Below, piece after piece: positions 45,434-55,899 of a DNA stretch of 64,000 nt. Origin of the DNA: Bacteroidetes bacterium GWF2_33_16 (GTDB lineage Bacteria > Bacteroidota > Bacteroidia > Bacteroidales > UBA12077). The notes under the pieces were generated by a model. It ran no database searches. It was not told where the DNA came from and saw only the letters and a program-made list of their open reading frames with translations. The position numbers were made by a program, and so were the translations under genes. The stretch covers positions 23,312-87,311 of the forward strand of contig MEOE01000025.1 in assembly GCA_001768565.1 (NCBI GenBank), in the 5' to 3' direction. Within the stretch, counting starts at the first letter, position 1; each line of letters starts with the position of its first letter.

Positions 45434-46963
45434 TTATTCCCATTCAATAGTTGCAGGTGGTTTCGAGCTAATATCATAAACTACTCTGTTTATTCCCTTA
45501 ACATTATTAATTATTTTGTTTGATATATCGGCTAAGAACTCATAAGGCAAATGCGACCAATCTGCAGTCATTCCATCAGTTGATGAAACAGCTCTTAGTG
45601 CAACTGCATTTTCGTATGTTCTTTCGTCGCCCATAACTCCCACCGACTGAACAGGTAAAAGAATAACACCAGCTTGCCAAACTTTATCATACAGGCCATA
45701 TTGTTTAAGGCCTTCAATGTAAATATTATCTACTTCCTGAAGGATGTGAATCTTTTCAGGAGTAATATCACCAAGAATGCGAATAGCCAATCCGGGTCCA
45801 GGAAAAGGGTGTCGTTGCAATAATTCATTCTTTATACCAATAGATGCACCAACTCGTCTTACTTCATCTTTAAAAAGCAATCGTAAAGGTTCTACCACTT
45901 TGAGGTGCATTTTTTCTGGTAATCCGCCAACATTGTGATGAGATTTTATTGTAGCTGATGGTCCATTAACAGAAATCGACTCAATAACATCAGGATAAAT
46001 AGTACCTTGAGCTAACCATTTAACCTCTTTTATTTTATGAGCTTCTTCATCAAATATTTCAATAAATACTCTACCTATTGCCTTCCTTTTTTCTTCTGGA
46101 TCTGATTTGCCCTTTAATTGTGACAGAAATTTTTCTTTAGCATTAACACCTATTACATTTAAACCCATATCTTTATATGACTCCAAAACCTTCTCAAACT
46201 CATTCTTACGTAAAAGTCCATTATCAACAAAAATACATGTAAGATTCTTACCAATTGCTTTATGTAAAAGTATGCCAGCAACTGAAGAATCGACACCACC
46301 TGATAAACCAAGTACCACTTTATCGTTACCAAGTTTAGAACGAAGTTCTTTTATAGTTTCCTCAGCAAAGGCAGATGGAGTCCAGTCTTGTTTACATCCA
46401 CAAATATGTACAATAAAGTTTTCGAGCAATTGCTTACCTTGTTCGGTATGATATACCTCAGGATGAAACTGAATACCATATGTTTGCTCATCCATTATTT
46501 TAAATCCACCAAATTTAACATCGGCAGTACTTGTAATTATTTTATAGTTATCAGGTATTTTGGTAATAGTATCGCCGTGCGACATCCAAACCTGAGAATT
46601 TTGCTGAATACCTTTCATAAGGGCCGAATCAGTATCAATAAAATCCAATCGAGCTCGCCCATATTCGCGATGCTTAGAAGGCATTACTTCACCTCCAAAA
46701 TTATGCGCCAGAAACTGAGCTCCATAGCACACACCAAGCAAAGGAAATTTCTTTTTAATATTCGATAAATCAGGATAGGGAGCATTTGTATCACGAACAG
46801 AAAAGGGACTACCAGAAAGAATTACTCCCTTAACATTGTTATTTAGCTCAGGAATTTTATTGAACGGATGAATTTCACAATAAACATTAAGCTCACGAAC
46901 GCGTCTGGCAATTAACTGAGTATATTGTGAGCCAAAATCAAGAATGATAATCTTTTCGTGCAT
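45434..46963 (-). CDS. guaA: GMP synthase (glutamine-hydrolysing)
   Basis: A 509-residue enzyme with the complete GuaA layout. The class I amidotransferase domain has Cys79 in GVCYGAQ and the His/Glu pair in GIQFHPEV. The ATP-pyrophosphatase domain has LSGGVDSSV near residue 225. The dimerisation domain has [12 protein letters not shown] and the C-terminal KPPATIEWE. It converts XMP to GMP. It reads in the same direction as rnz but is separated from it by about 93 bases and is probably its own unit. Confidence 0.97.
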   Translation of the reverse strand: MHEKIIILDFGSQYTQLIARRVRELNVYCEIHPFNKIPELNNNVKGVILSGSPFSVRDTNAPYPDLSNIKKKFPLLGVCYGAQFLAHNFGGEVMPSKHREYGRARLDFIDTDSALMKGIQQNSQVWMSHGDTITKIPDNYKIITSTADVKFGGFKIMDEQTYGIQFHPEVYHTEQGKQLLENFIVHICGCKQDWTPSAFAEETIKELRSKLGNDKVVLGLSGGVDSSVAGILLHKAIGKNLTCIFVDNGLLRKNEFEKVLESYKDMGLNVIGVNAKEKFLSQLKGKSDPEEKRKAIGRVFIEIFDEEAHKIKEVKWLAQGTIYPDVIESISVNGPSATIKSHHNVGGLPEKMHLKVVEPLRLLFKDEVRRVGASIGIKNELLQRHPFPGPGLAIRILGDITPEKIHILQEVDNIYIEGLKQYGLYDKVWQAGVILLPVQSVGVMGDERTYENAVALRAVSSTDGMTADWSHLPYEFLADISNKIINNVKGINRVVYDISSKPPATIEWE

Positions 46964-47056
46964 TAGTTGTTTCTTTATGAGTATTTTTTAAATATTTACA
47001 AAGATACTATTCTATGATGAGAAGTTAAAGGAAAAGTTTTTAGCTTCTGTTAATAA

Positions 47057-47980
47057 CTATCGTGTTAAGGGAATAGTATGTCTTTCGCCATCTTCGGCCA
47101 CAACCGTGTTTTCAAAAATAGCTTTTGCTTCATTCTCCAAGGCTGTTAAATCTTTATATCGTGCAGAGAAATGTCCAATTATTAATTTGCCTACACTAGC
47201 TTTTTTTGCAATAGTGGCTGCCTGTTCTGAAGTTGAGTGAAAAGTATCTTTAGCCATCTTTTTCAAATTACTGGCATATGTTGCTTCATGAAAAAGTAAA
47301 TCAACATTTTGAATTATAGCTATTATTTTCTCATAGTAAGCTGTATCGGTACAATAAGCATACGATCTCTGCTTAAAAGGAGGAAGAGTAATCTCATTAT
47401 TAGGTATCCTATCTCCCGATTCAGTAATAAAATCTTCACCCTCTTTTATTTTCTGGATTTGTGAAATAGGAACAATATGATTCTCAACAAATACTTTTTT
47501 AATATTTCTTAAAAGAGGTTTTTCTTTAAAAAGAAAACCACAACAAGGTACTCTGTGTTTAAGAGGTATCGTTTCTACAGTCAATTTACTATCTTCAAAA
47601 ATAACCTCGTTCCTTTTCGGATTTATATGATGATAAACTATTTTGAATGACAAATTCCTTTCAAAGTATTCAATATGTTTTGTTAGGATATTTTCCAGCT
47701 CGGCATGAGCATAAATATGTAAGTTTTTATCGCGATTAAGCAGGCTAAATGTAGAAATCAAACCGAATAAACCGAAAATATGGTCACCATGCAAATGACT
47801 AATAAAAATGTGATTTATTTTCCCAAAACGAATTTTATTTCGTCTGATTTGCATTTGTGTTCCTTCTCCACAATCGATTAAAAAAAACCGCTCATGTACG
47901 TTAAGTACATGAGCGGTAAGGTTTCTTTTCGATGTTGGTACAGCTGAACTGCTTCCTAATATTGTTAATTCGAAAATCAA
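47057..47980 (-). CDS. rnz: ribonuclease Z
   Basis: A 307-residue metallo-beta-lactamase-fold tRNA 3-prime endonuclease, full length. The zinc motif HLHGDH is at residues 62-67; further metal residues are in TDTAYYE, FHEATY, HSTSEQAA and GHFSARY. It trims the 3-prime trailer of tRNA precursors. Its first 100 bases contain a strong intrinsic-terminator-like hairpin on the coding strand (47880-47915). It starts 12 bases after the STAS gene. Confidence 0.94.
   Translation of the reverse strand: MIFELTILGSSSAVPTSKRNLTAHVLNVHERFFLIDCGEGTQMQIRRNKIRFGKINHIFISHLHGDHIFGLFGLISTFSLLNRDKNLHIYAHAELENILTKHIEYFERNLSFKIVYHHINPKRNEVIFEDSKLTVETIPLKHRVPCCGFLFKEKPLLRNIKKVFVENHIVPISQIQKIKEGEDFITESGDRIPNNEITLPPFKQRSYAYCTDTAYYEKIIAIIQNVDLLFHEATYASNLKKMAKDTFHSTSEQAATIAKKASVGKLIIGHFSARYKDLTALENEAKAIFENTVVAEDGERHTIPLTR
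47880..47915 (-). terminator. strong terminator-like hairpin inside the rnz coding sequence
   Basis: On the coding (minus) strand CCGCTCATGTAC, a five-base TTAAC loop, GTACATGAGCGG and then TTTTTTT form a perfect 12-base-pair stem followed by seven T. It spans about codons 23-34 of rnz. It has the full form of a rho-independent terminator. Confidence 0.75.
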
Positions 47981-47992
47981 TTGATAAAGATT

Positions 47993-48361
47993 CTATTCCT
48001 TATTTTTTTTATTCTCGTCACTTTCATTAATAATAGCAACTGCCTCTTCTACCGAATAAGCAATGTTCAATACTGTATCCAATTGCGATATGGTAATTAA
48101 TCTGTCGACAGCTTCGTTTAAACCTGTTAAAACAAAAGTACCATTAGCATTTTTACACAATCGATTAGCAACAAGAATTGCACTCAAACCAGATGAGTCG
48201 CAATAGCGACAGCTACTCAAATCAAGTATGATATTTTTTTCTCCTTTGCCAGAGATCAAAACCAATTCGGATTTTAAACTTGGAGCTACATTTGTGTCCA
48301 ATTTTTCTTCCATTACTTGAATCAAAGTATATTTTTCCAGTTTCTCAATCTTGAATTCCAT
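47993..48361 (-). CDS. STAS-domain anti-sigma factor antagonist-like protein
   Basis: A 122-residue single STAS domain with the motif CDSSGLSAILVANRL around residues 54-68. The conserved serine there is the usual phosphorylation site in SpoIIAA-type proteins. It likely takes part in a partner-switching module with a kinase/phosphatase that is not adjacent. It lies between rpsA (26 bases upstream) and rnz (12 bases downstream), a compact arrangement that suggests co-transcription. The regulatory target is not known. Confidence 0.85.
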   Translation of the reverse strand: MEFKIEKLEKYTLIQVMEEKLDTNVAPSLKSELVLISGKGEKNIILDLSSCRYCDSSGLSAILVANRLCKNANGTFVLTGLNEAVDRLITISQLDTVLNIAYSVEEAVAIINESDENKKNKE

Positions 48362-48387
48362 TGTAACTAGTTTTTAAGTTAAAAGAA

Positions 48388-50394
48388 CTATTCTTCGGTT
48401 GTGTTATCTTCTTTCTTGGTTTCTTTTTTAGCTTTAGCTGCTTTAACCTTCTTTTCTTCTTTAGCGTCCATTTCGGCTTTTTTCTCAGCTACTTCTTTTT
48501 TGTGTTCTTCTTCCATTTCTGTTTTAAGACTTGCTAATTCAGAAATATCACCTAAAGTTGTTTTTTCAAGATTCGTTTTAATCTTTTTTACAGCTTTCTT
48601 AGTAGTTTCAGCTTTAGCTTTCTTTTCAGTATCTTCTACATCCTTCTTTTCGTCCTCAAAAACTCTACTGTGTGACAAGATAATCTTTTTTGCTGACTTT
48701 GAAAACTCTATTACCTTAAATTCTAGTTTTTCGTCAACTTTTCCAGATTTTCCGTCTTCTTTAACAAGATGTTTTGGAGTTACAAAACCTTCAACACCAT
48801 ATGGAAGAGCAACAACAGCTCCTTTATCGAATACTTCAATTATGGTACCCTCGTGAATTGAGCCAACAACAAATACTGTTTCGAATACATCCCAAGGATT
48901 TTCTTCAAGTTGTTTGTGACCTAAGCTTAATCTTCGGTTTTCTTTATCAATTTCCAGAACTACTACGTCAATTTTTTCACCAATTGCAGTAAATTCAGCA
49001 GGATGTTTAATCTTTTTAGTCCATGAAAGGTCTGAAATATGAATTAAACCATCAACACCTTCTTCGATTTCAACAAATACACCAAAGTTTGTAAAGTTTC
49101 GAACGGTTGCTGTATGTCTGCTTCCAAGAGCGTATTTCTCGTCGATATTGCTCCATGGATCAGATTTAAGTTGTTTAATACCTAACGACATTTTTCTTTC
49201 GTCGCGATCTAAAGTAAGGATCTGAGCTTCGATTTCGTCTCCAACTTTCAGGAATTCCTGAGCGCTACGTAAATGTTGCGACCATGACATTTCTGATACG
49301 TGGATAAGACCTTCAACACCTTGTGCAATTTCAACAAATGCACCATAGTCAGCCATAACAACAACTTTACCTTTAACAGAATCGCCAACTTTAAGATCTT
49401 TACTTAAAGCATCCCATGGATGAGGAGTTAATTGTTTTAGACCTAGTGCAATACGTTTTTTGTCATCATCGAAATCAAGAATAACAACATTCAATTTCTG
49501 ATCTAATTGAACGATTTCTTCAGGATGATTAACACGACCCCATGATAAGTCAGTAATGTGAATTAATCCATCAACACCACCAAGGTCGATGAATACTCCG
49601 TAAGAAGTAATATTTTTAACAGTTCCTTCAAGAACTTGTCCTTTTTCAAGTTTTGCAATAATTTCTTTCTTTTGTTGTTCAAGTTCAGCCTCAATAAGAG
49701 CTTTGTGAGATACAACAACATTTTTAAATTCATGATTGATTTTAACCACTTTAAACTCCATGGTTTTATCAACATAAATATCGTAATCACGAATAGGTTT
49801 CACGTCAATTTGTGAACCTGGTAAGAAAGCTTCGATACCAAATACATCAACGATCATACCACCTTTAGTACGACATTTAATGTAACCTTGAATAATTTCG
49901 TCTTTTTCAAGAGCTTCGTTAACACGATCCCATGAGCGAAGTGCTCTTGCTTTTTTATGAGAAAGGATTAGCTGGCCATCTTTATCTTCCTGAGTTTCAA
50001 CATAAACTTCAACTCTATCGCCAACCTTTAATTTAGGGTTATAACGAAATTCGTTTAAACTAACAACACCTTCAGATTTGTAACCAATATTGATTACAAC
50101 CTCACGTTTGTTTAATGATACAACTGTACCGTCAATTACTTCATTTTCGGCAATTGTGGAAAGAGTTTGATCGTACATTTTTTCATATTCAACGTACGTT
50201 GATTGAGGATAAAATCCACCATCATTACGAGTATTTTCCCAATCGAAATCACCACTTGGGATGGCATACTCAACCACTGATTTTGCTTCTTTAGATTTGC
50301 TTTTTGCTTTTACGTTTGTTTTTTCCGTAATCTGCTCCTGCTGCTCAACATTCTCAGCTTGTTCTACAGCTTTGTTCTCTTCTTGTTCAGTCAT
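48388..50394 (-). CDS. rpsA: 30S ribosomal protein S1
   Basis: A 668-residue protein with an acidic N-terminal extension (about 85 residues, Glu/Lys-rich), six successive S1 RNA-binding domains (for example GTVVSLNKREVVINIGYKSEG, GTVKNITSYGVFIDLGGVDG, GKVVVMADYGAFVEIAQGVEG, ATVRNFTNFGVFVEIEEGVDG) and a long Lys/Glu/Ala tail. It helps bind mRNA to the ribosome; the extended tails are typical of Bacteroidota. It has its own promoter in the upstream gap. Confidence 0.96.
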   Translation of the reverse strand: MTEQEENKAVEQAENVEQQEQITEKTNVKAKSKSKEAKSVVEYAIPSGDFDWENTRNDGGFYPQSTYVEYEKMYDQTLSTIAENEVIDGTVVSLNKREVVINIGYKSEGVVSLNEFRYNPKLKVGDRVEVYVETQEDKDGQLILSHKKARALRSWDRVNEALEKDEIIQGYIKCRTKGGMIVDVFGIEAFLPGSQIDVKPIRDYDIYVDKTMEFKVVKINHEFKNVVVSHKALIEAELEQQKKEIIAKLEKGQVLEGTVKNITSYGVFIDLGGVDGLIHITDLSWGRVNHPEEIVQLDQKLNVVILDFDDDKKRIALGLKQLTPHPWDALSKDLKVGDSVKGKVVVMADYGAFVEIAQGVEGLIHVSEMSWSQHLRSAQEFLKVGDEIEAQILTLDRDERKMSLGIKQLKSDPWSNIDEKYALGSRHTATVRNFTNFGVFVEIEEGVDGLIHISDLSWTKKIKHPAEFTAIGEKIDVVVLEIDKENRRLSLGHKQLEENPWDVFETVFVVGSIHEGTIIEVFDKGAVVALPYGVEGFVTPKHLVKEDGKSGKVDEKLEFKVIEFSKSAKKIILSHSRVFEDEKKDVEDTEKKAKAETTKKAVKKIKTNLEKTTLGDISELASLKTEMEEEHKKEVAEKKAEMDAKEEKKVKAAKAKKETKKEDNTTEE

Positions 50395-50452
50395 TTAATT
50401 TAAATTAGTTACTTTTAATAAGTTAGACATTATTTTGTTTAAAAACAGAATG

Positions 50453-50460
50453 CAAAAGTA
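50453..50460 (-). promoter_or_regulatory. candidate -7 box for rpsA
   Basis: The minus-strand sequence TACTTTTG fits TAnnTTTG, 58 bases upstream of the rpsA start. There is no convincing -33 element. Confidence 0.45.
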
Positions 50461-50761
50461 TAATTTTTTATTTAATTATTTAAAAATAAAGGTAGTAAAA
50501 AAACTAAATACATTGCAAAACAAAATATTTCATGTTATTAAATTGCAGAAATAGCACAATAAAAGACAACTTTACAAATAATTTTTCGAACAAATAACTG
50601 TTTATAAACATATACTCCTTAGATAATTACTAAATCCGAATCAAATGAAGATTAAGAATAAAGATACTTACAAAACATAATTAAAAAAAGATTATTTGAT
50701 ATATTTAAACGTTAGCTTTTTGCTATATTTACTTTGCAATGGGTTAATCAAAAAAATAAAA

Positions 50762-50769
50762 TACTTTTG
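50762..50769 (+). promoter_or_regulatory. candidate -7 box for the nucleotide-sugar operon
   Basis: TACTTTTG lies 34 bases before the ATG at 50804. The nearest TTTG upstream (50733-50736) is 25 bases away, a little more than usual. Confidence 0.45.
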
Positions 50770-50803
50770 TAGTATATCAATAACAAAAATTTGAATTAAT
50801 TAA

Positions 50804-51739
50804 ATGAAGAAAATATTGGTAACCGGAGGTGCCGGATTTATTGGTTCACATTTATGCGAACGATTGCTGAATGAAGGAAACGAAGTAATTTGTCTTGATA
50901 ATTTCTTTACAGGGTCGAAAAAAAATGTTATTCATCTTCTAAACAGGCCTTATTTTGAATTAATCCGGCACGATATTACAATGCCCTATTTTGTAGAAGT
51001 AGATGAAATTTATAATCTTGCTTGTCCTGCTTCGCCAATACATTATCAGCATAATGCCATAAAAACAATTAAGACATCGGTTATGGGTGCAATTAACATG
51101 CTTGGATTAGCTAAGCGTATTAAAGCAAAAGTATTACAGGCATCTACAAGCGAAGTTTATGGAGATCCGATTGTGCATCCACAAACGGAAGATTATTGGG
51201 GTAACTGCAATCCTATTGGCAAAAGATCATGCTATGATGAAGGTAAACGTTGTGCAGAATCTTTATTTGTTAATTATTATCACCAAAATAATGTTCGTAT
51301 AAAAATTGCGCGTATTTTTAATACTTATGGCCCAGGAATGAGTGCAAACGACGGACGAGTGGTTTCCAATTTTATAGTTCAGGCACTTAAAGATGAAGAT
51401 ATAACTATTTTTGGTAATGGAAATCAAACACGTAGTTTTCAGTATGTTGATGATTTAGTTGAAGCACTAATTCGCCTTATGAATACTGATGATTCGGTTA
51501 TAGGTCCTGTAAATATTGGCAACCCTAATGAATTTACTATTCTTGAATTAGCTGAACAAATATTGAAAATTACAAATTCAAAATCAAAAATTATTCATTT
51601 ACCTTTACCCGAAGATGACCCATCACAAAGGCAACCCAATATTTCATTAGCGAAAAAACTACTAAATAATTGGGAACCAAAGGTCGAATTAAATAATGGA
51701 TTATTAAAAACCATTGAATATTTTAAAAACATAAAATAA
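50804..51739 (+). CDS. UDP-glucuronate decarboxylase-like NAD-dependent epimerase/dehydratase
   Basis: This 311-residue extended SDR has GGAGFIGSH at residues 8-16 for NAD, the catalytic Tyr144 and Lys148 in CYDEGKR, and the run [12 protein letters not shown] that marks UDP-xylose synthases. It makes UDP-xylose from UDP-glucuronate. It opens a four-gene unit with rfbA, rfbC and rfbD, although the standard rhamnose route would begin with RfbB. It is not RfbB-like in its substrate motifs. The gap to rfbA is 11 bases. Confidence 0.87.
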   Translation: MKKILVTGGAGFIGSHLCERLLNEGNEVICLDNFFTGSKKNVIHLLNRPYFELIRHDITMPYFVEVDEIYNLACPASPIHYQHNAIKTIKTSVMGAINMLGLAKRIKAKVLQASTSEVYGDPIVHPQTEDYWGNCNPIGKRSCYDEGKRCAESLFVNYYHQNNVRIKIARIFNTYGPGMSANDGRVVSNFIVQALKDEDITIFGNGNQTRSFQYVDDLVEALIRLMNTDDSVIGPVNIGNPNEFTILELAEQILKITNSKSKIIHLPLPEDDPSQRQPNISLAKKLLNNWEPKVELNNGLLKTIEYFKNIK

Positions 51740-51750
51740 AAAAAGATCAC

Positions 51751-52617
51751 ATGAAAGGAATAATACTTGCTGGTGGAGCTGGAACACGATTGTACCCAAT
51801 TACAAAAAGCATTTCGAAACAGATTATCCCAATTTATGATAAACCCATGATTTACTACCCTTTATCGGTATTAATGCTTGCAGGGATAAGAGATATTCTC
51901 ATTATTTCTACACCTAAAGATATCCATTTGTATGAAGATCTTTTAGGCGATGGAAATCAGTTGGGGATTAATATTGTTTATGAAATTCAGCCATCACCTG
52001 ATGGCCTTGCTCAGGCATTTATTATTGGTGAAAAGTTTATTGGCAGCGATAATGCCTGCTTAATTCTTGGCGATAATATTTACTATGGGTATGGATTTAG
52101 TAAAATTCTTGATAGGGCTGCAAATATAACTGATGGAGCAGTTGTTTTTGGATACTATGTAAATGATCCTCATCGTTATGGTGTAGTAGAATTTGATAAT
52201 ACTGGGAAAGCAATTAGTATTGAAGAAAAACCAGAAAATCCAAAATCAAACTATGCCGTAACCGGTTTGTATTTCTACTCGAATGATGTAATTAAAAAAG
52301 CAAAAAATCTAAAACCTGGAAAACGCGGTGAACTTGAAATAACAGATCTTAACAGGTTGTATATGGAAGAAAACAGGTTACAAGTTGAGATATTAGGAAG
52401 AGGATTTGCCTGGCTCGATACAGGAACCCATGATAGCTTATTGCAGGCATCAACTTATGTTTCGACAATTGAGCAGCGACAAGGGTTAAAAATTGCCTGT
52501 ATTGAAGAAATAGCCTATAAAAAAGGTTTTATTGAAAAAGTTCAGTTGATAAAACTGGGTGAAGAATTAAAAAACAATCAGTACGGACAATATTTGCTTA
52601 GAATAGCTAACGAATAA
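51751..52617 (+). CDS. rfbA: glucose-1-phosphate thymidylyltransferase
   Basis: A 288-residue nucleotidyltransferase with the start [16 protein letters not shown], then [24 protein letters not shown] and [15 protein letters not shown], all typical of RfbA/RmlA. It makes dTDP-glucose from glucose 1-phosphate and dTTP. It is followed ten bases later by rfbC. It is the first step of dTDP-rhamnose synthesis. Confidence 0.96.
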   Translation: MKGIILAGGAGTRLYPITKSISKQIIPIYDKPMIYYPLSVLMLAGIRDILIISTPKDIHLYEDLLGDGNQLGINIVYEIQPSPDGLAQAFIIGEKFIGSDNACLILGDNIYYGYGFSKILDRAANITDGAVVFGYYVNDPHRYGVVEFDNTGKAISIEEKPENPKSNYAVTGLYFYSNDVIKKAKNLKPGKRGELEITDLNRLYMEENRLQVEILGRGFAWLDTGTHDSLLQASTYVSTIEQRQGLKIACIEEIAYKKGFIEKVQLIKLGEELKNNQYGQYLLRIANE

Positions 52618-52627
52618 TTTAATATAC

Positions 52628-53179
52628 ATGCAGGTATTAACTACACCTATAGAAGGCTTATTAGTGATTAAGCCACAAGTATTCGAAGATTCGAGAGGTT
52701 ACTTTCTTGAAAGTTATAATAAAAAGAAACTCGAATCTTATATTCAATCTGAGTTTATTCAGGATAATCAATCGCAATCGTGTTATGGAACTATTCGTGG
52801 TTTGCATTATCAATTGGCACCTTATTCGCAGGCTAAGCTTGTTCGGGTACTTTCTGGTAAAATTTATGATGTAGCCGTTGATATAAGAGAAAAATCGCCA
52901 ACATTTGGACAATTTTTTGGCATTGAACTTTCGTGCGAAAACAAAACTCAATTATATGTTCCTCATGGATTTGCACATGGTTTTTCAGTTTTGTCTGAAA
53001 AAGCAATCGTTTTTTATAAAACAGATAATTACTACAATGCAGCATTAGAACGAGGGATAAACTTTACTGATCCTAACTTAAAAATAGATTGGAAAGTTGA
53101 TTTAGAGAAGGCCATAGTATCTGCAAAAGATAAGGTTTTGCCTTCATTAACTGATGCAGAAAAAAACTTTAATTTTTGA
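52628..53179 (+). CDS. rfbC: dTDP-4-dehydrorhamnose 3,5-epimerase
   Basis: A 183-residue cupin-fold enzyme with DSRGYFLESYN, GTIRGLHYQLAPYSQ, KLVRVLSGKIYDVAVDIR and YVPHGFAHGFSVLS, which carry the histidine and aspartate of the RmlC active site. It is placed between rfbA and rfbD (gaps of 10 and 13 bases). Confidence 0.96.
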   Translation: MQVLTTPIEGLLVIKPQVFEDSRGYFLESYNKKKLESYIQSEFIQDNQSQSCYGTIRGLHYQLAPYSQAKLVRVLSGKIYDVAVDIREKSPTFGQFFGIELSCENKTQLYVPHGFAHGFSVLSEKAIVFYKTDNYYNAALERGINFTDPNLKIDWKVDLEKAIVSAKDKVLPSLTDAEKNFNF

Positions 53180-53192
53180 AAAATAAAATGTA

Positions 53193-54074
53193 ATGAGTAC
53201 AATTAATATTTTAGTTACGGGAGGCAATGGTCAATTAGGAAGCGAGCTCAGGAACATATATAACTCAGGAAAAGCTTCTATTAAAAACACCATAAACATG
53301 ATATCGACAGATATAGATACACTCGATATAACAAATACCATATTTCTAAAGAAGTTTTTCTCTGATCATGCTTTTGATTTTGTAATAAATTGTGCTGCTT
53401 ATACCCAAGTTGATAAAGCTGAGAAGGAAAGCGAAAGTGCTTTTCTTATAAATGCATCGTGCGTTAAGGGTTTAATTGATGCTATTAAACCCTATAATAC
53501 AAAATTTATTCACATCTCAACAGATTATGTTTTTGATGGAAATAATTATAAACCTTATACCGAAGATGATCCTACAAGTCCGATGTCGGTTTATGGGAAA
53601 TCAAAAGAAGAGGGTGAAAAAATTGCCCTTTCATATGTAAACTCTGTTGTTATTCGTACATCATGGTTATATTCAATATTTGGAAATAATTTTGTAAAAA
53701 CCATTCAGCGTTACTCCAAAGAAAGGGAAGAACTAAATGTGGTATTCGACCAGATAGGAAGTCCGACATATGCTCATGACCTTGCACAGGCTATTTTTCA
53801 TATTATAAACCAATCGGTAAATAAGAACAATTTTGTTCCGGGTATTTTTCATTATTCGAATGAGGGTGTTTGCAGCTGGTATGATTTTGCAAGAACAATC
53901 GCATTAAAATCCTATTCTAATTGTCAGATAAATCCTATAGAATCTAAGGATTTTCCCACGCCTACAAAACGACCATTTTACAGCGTGCTAAATAAAACCA
54001 AAATAAAATCAACCTATAATTTAACTATTCCGCATTGGGAAGATAGTTTAAATGAATATTTTAAACAATCGTAG
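53193..54074 (+). CDS. rfbD: dTDP-4-dehydrorhamnose reductase
   Basis: A 293-residue SDR with the start TGGNGQLGSE, NCAAYTQVDKAE, STDYVFDG and a YGKSKEEGE motif carrying the catalytic Tyr/Lys, then RTSWLYSIFGNNFV. It completes dTDP-rhamnose synthesis. It ends 27 bases before the phosphohexomutase, which may supply glucose 1-phosphate. Confidence 0.95.
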   Translation: MSTINILVTGGNGQLGSELRNIYNSGKASIKNTINMISTDIDTLDITNTIFLKKFFSDHAFDFVINCAAYTQVDKAEKESESAFLINASCVKGLIDAIKPYNTKFIHISTDYVFDGNNYKPYTEDDPTSPMSVYGKSKEEGEKIALSYVNSVVIRTSWLYSIFGNNFVKTIQRYSKEREELNVVFDQIGSPTYAHDLAQAIFHIINQSVNKNNFVPGIFHYSNEGVCSWYDFARTIALKSYSNCQINPIESKDFPTPTKRPFYSVLNKTKIKSTYNLTIPHWEDSLNEYFKQS

Positions 54075-54101
54075 TATTAGTTAAACCAATATAACATACC
54101 T

Positions 54102-55847
54102 ATGACCGATATTGAATTATTACAACAAGTAAAGGAACGAGCTAATAAGTGGCTTCATTCTGATATTGATCAGGAATCGAAGAAGCAAATTGAAAGTATG
54201 CTACATGATGGTCAAAATGAGCTAATTGAATCATTTTACAAAGATCTTGAATTTGGAACAGGTGGATTGCGAGGCATAATGGGTGTTGGTACAAACCGAA
54301 TGAATATGTATACTGTTGGTATGGCTACACAAGGTTTGTGCAATTACCTTAAACAACAATTTTTGGATATAAAGCAAATAAAAGTTGCTATTGCTTATGA
54401 TTCAAGAAATAACAGTCGTTTTTTTGCTGAGAAGACAGCCAGCGTATTTTCGGGAAATGGCATTAAAGCTTATTTGTTCGAGAGCCTCTGCCCTACTCCG
54501 GAATTGTCTTTTGCTATCAGACAGTTAAAATGTCAAAGCGGTATTGTAATTACTGCATCGCATAATCCGAAAGAATACAATGGCTACAAAGCATATTGGG
54601 ATGATGGAGGGCAAATTATTAGTCCGCATGATAAGAATATTATTGCCGAAGTGCAGAAAATAACCAATATTAATGAAGTTTGTTTCGACCATGAAATGAA
54701 AAACATTGAGTTAATTGGAGAAAAAATTGATAAGGCTTATATTAATGAATTAGTAAAGCTCTCGTTAAATCCTGAAACTATAAAAAAACAAAAAGATTTA
54801 AAAATAGTTTATACATCTATTCATGGAACGGGAGTCGACCTTGTGCCAAGAATACTAAAAGAATATGGCTTCGAAAATGTTTTTTCAGTTCCTGAACAAA
54901 GTATTCCGGATGGTAATTTTCCTACCGTTCATTCACCCAATCCAGAAGAACCAGCTGCCCTTGAACTGGCAATTAAATATGCAAAAGAAAAAGATGCCGA
55001 GTTAGTTCTTGCTACTGATCCAGATGCCGACAGAGTTGGAATTGCAGTAAAAGATATGAATGGGGAATTTATCTTACTCAATGGAAATCAAACTGCGGCT
55101 ATTTTAATTAACTATCTGATTTCACAATGGAAAGAGAAGGGTAAACTCAAGGGAAAAGAATATATTGTTAAAACTATTGTTACTTCAGAAATACTAACTG
55201 AAATTGCTAAAAAGTATAAAGTTGAATATTTTGATGTATTGACAGGCTTCAAATACATTGCCGATATCATCAAGCTAAATGAAGGTAAAAAGATATTTAT
55301 TGGAGGAGGAGAAGAAAGCTATGGTTATTTGGCTGGCGAGTTTGTTCGCGATAAAGATGCTGTTATGTCTTGTGCTTTAATAGCTGAATCTATTGCTTTT
55401 GCAAAGAGCCAGGGAAAAACTGCCTACGAAGCATTAATTGATATATATGTTGAGTATGGTTTCTATAAAGAAAAACTCATTTCTCTAGTAAGAAAAGGTA
55501 AATCGGGCGAAGAGGAGATAAAAAAAATAATGGAGAATTATAGAAATAGTCCGCCACAAACTATTAATAATTCGAATGTAATGCTAATTCACGATTTCCA
55601 AAAACAAAAAACATTTGATCAGATTAGCCATTTGCGATATGATATTAATCTCCCAAAATCAGATGTACTTCAATTTATTTTGCAAGATGGATCAAAAATA
55701 TCTGTTCGCCCTTCAGGTACCGAGCCTAAAATCAAATTCTATTTTGGAGTAATGGAAAAACTTGAAAAAAGGGAAGATTTTGAAAAGGTGAATAAATTGT
55801 TGGACGAGAAAGTTGAGAATATTATTAAGTCATTAAATATCAAATAG
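54102..55847 (+). CDS. phosphoglucomutase/phosphomannomutase-family protein
   Basis: A 581-residue alpha-D-phosphohexomutase of PGM2-like length. The phosphoserine is Ser153 in TASHNPKEYNG. The metal loop is ATDPDADRVG. The sugar loop is GGGEESYGY, and the phosphate-binding loop near the C-terminus is VRPSGTEPKIKFY. It interconverts sugar 6- and 1-phosphates and so can feed rfbA. It is close enough to rfbD (27 bases) to be co-transcribed. Confidence 0.93.
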   Translation: MTDIELLQQVKERANKWLHSDIDQESKKQIESMLHDGQNELIESFYKDLEFGTGGLRGIMGVGTNRMNMYTVGMATQGLCNYLKQQFLDIKQIKVAIAYDSRNNSRFFAEKTASVFSGNGIKAYLFESLCPTPELSFAIRQLKCQSGIVITASHNPKEYNGYKAYWDDGGQIISPHDKNIIAEVQKITNINEVCFDHEMKNIELIGEKIDKAYINELVKLSLNPETIKKQKDLKIVYTSIHGTGVDLVPRILKEYGFENVFSVPEQSIPDGNFPTVHSPNPEEPAALELAIKYAKEKDAELVLATDPDADRVGIAVKDMNGEFILLNGNQTAAILINYLISQWKEKGKLKGKEYIVKTIVTSEILTEIAKKYKVEYFDVLTGFKYIADIIKLNEGKKIFIGGGEESYGYLAGEFVRDKDAVMSCALIAESIAFAKSQGKTAYEALIDIYVEYGFYKEKLISLVRKGKSGEEEIKKIMENYRNSPPQTINNSNVMLIHDFQKQKTFDQISHLRYDINLPKSDVLQFILQDGSKISVRPSGTEPKIKFYFGVMEKLEKREDFEKVNKLLDEKVENIIKSLNIK

Positions 55848-55899
55848 TGTATATAATAATAGTTAAAAACTATTCACTAATCATTATAAACCGAAAGGA

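Larger units (their letters stand above)
50395..50803. other. 409-base divergent intergenic region
   Basis: A/T-rich region between rpsA (-) and the nucleotide-sugar operon (+). It holds candidate -7 boxes for both directions (50453-50460 minus; 50762-50769 plus). No ORF, RNA gene or riboswitch was recognised. Confidence 0.5.

Noticed and set aside
46107..46768. Two + strand ORFs opposite guaA
   Set aside because: Antisense shadows of a complete and conserved GMP synthase gene.
48401..48856. Long + strand ORFs opposite rpsA
   Set aside because: They lie entirely inside the well-supported S1 gene and are composed of antisense of its Lys/Glu-rich tail; no family resemblance.
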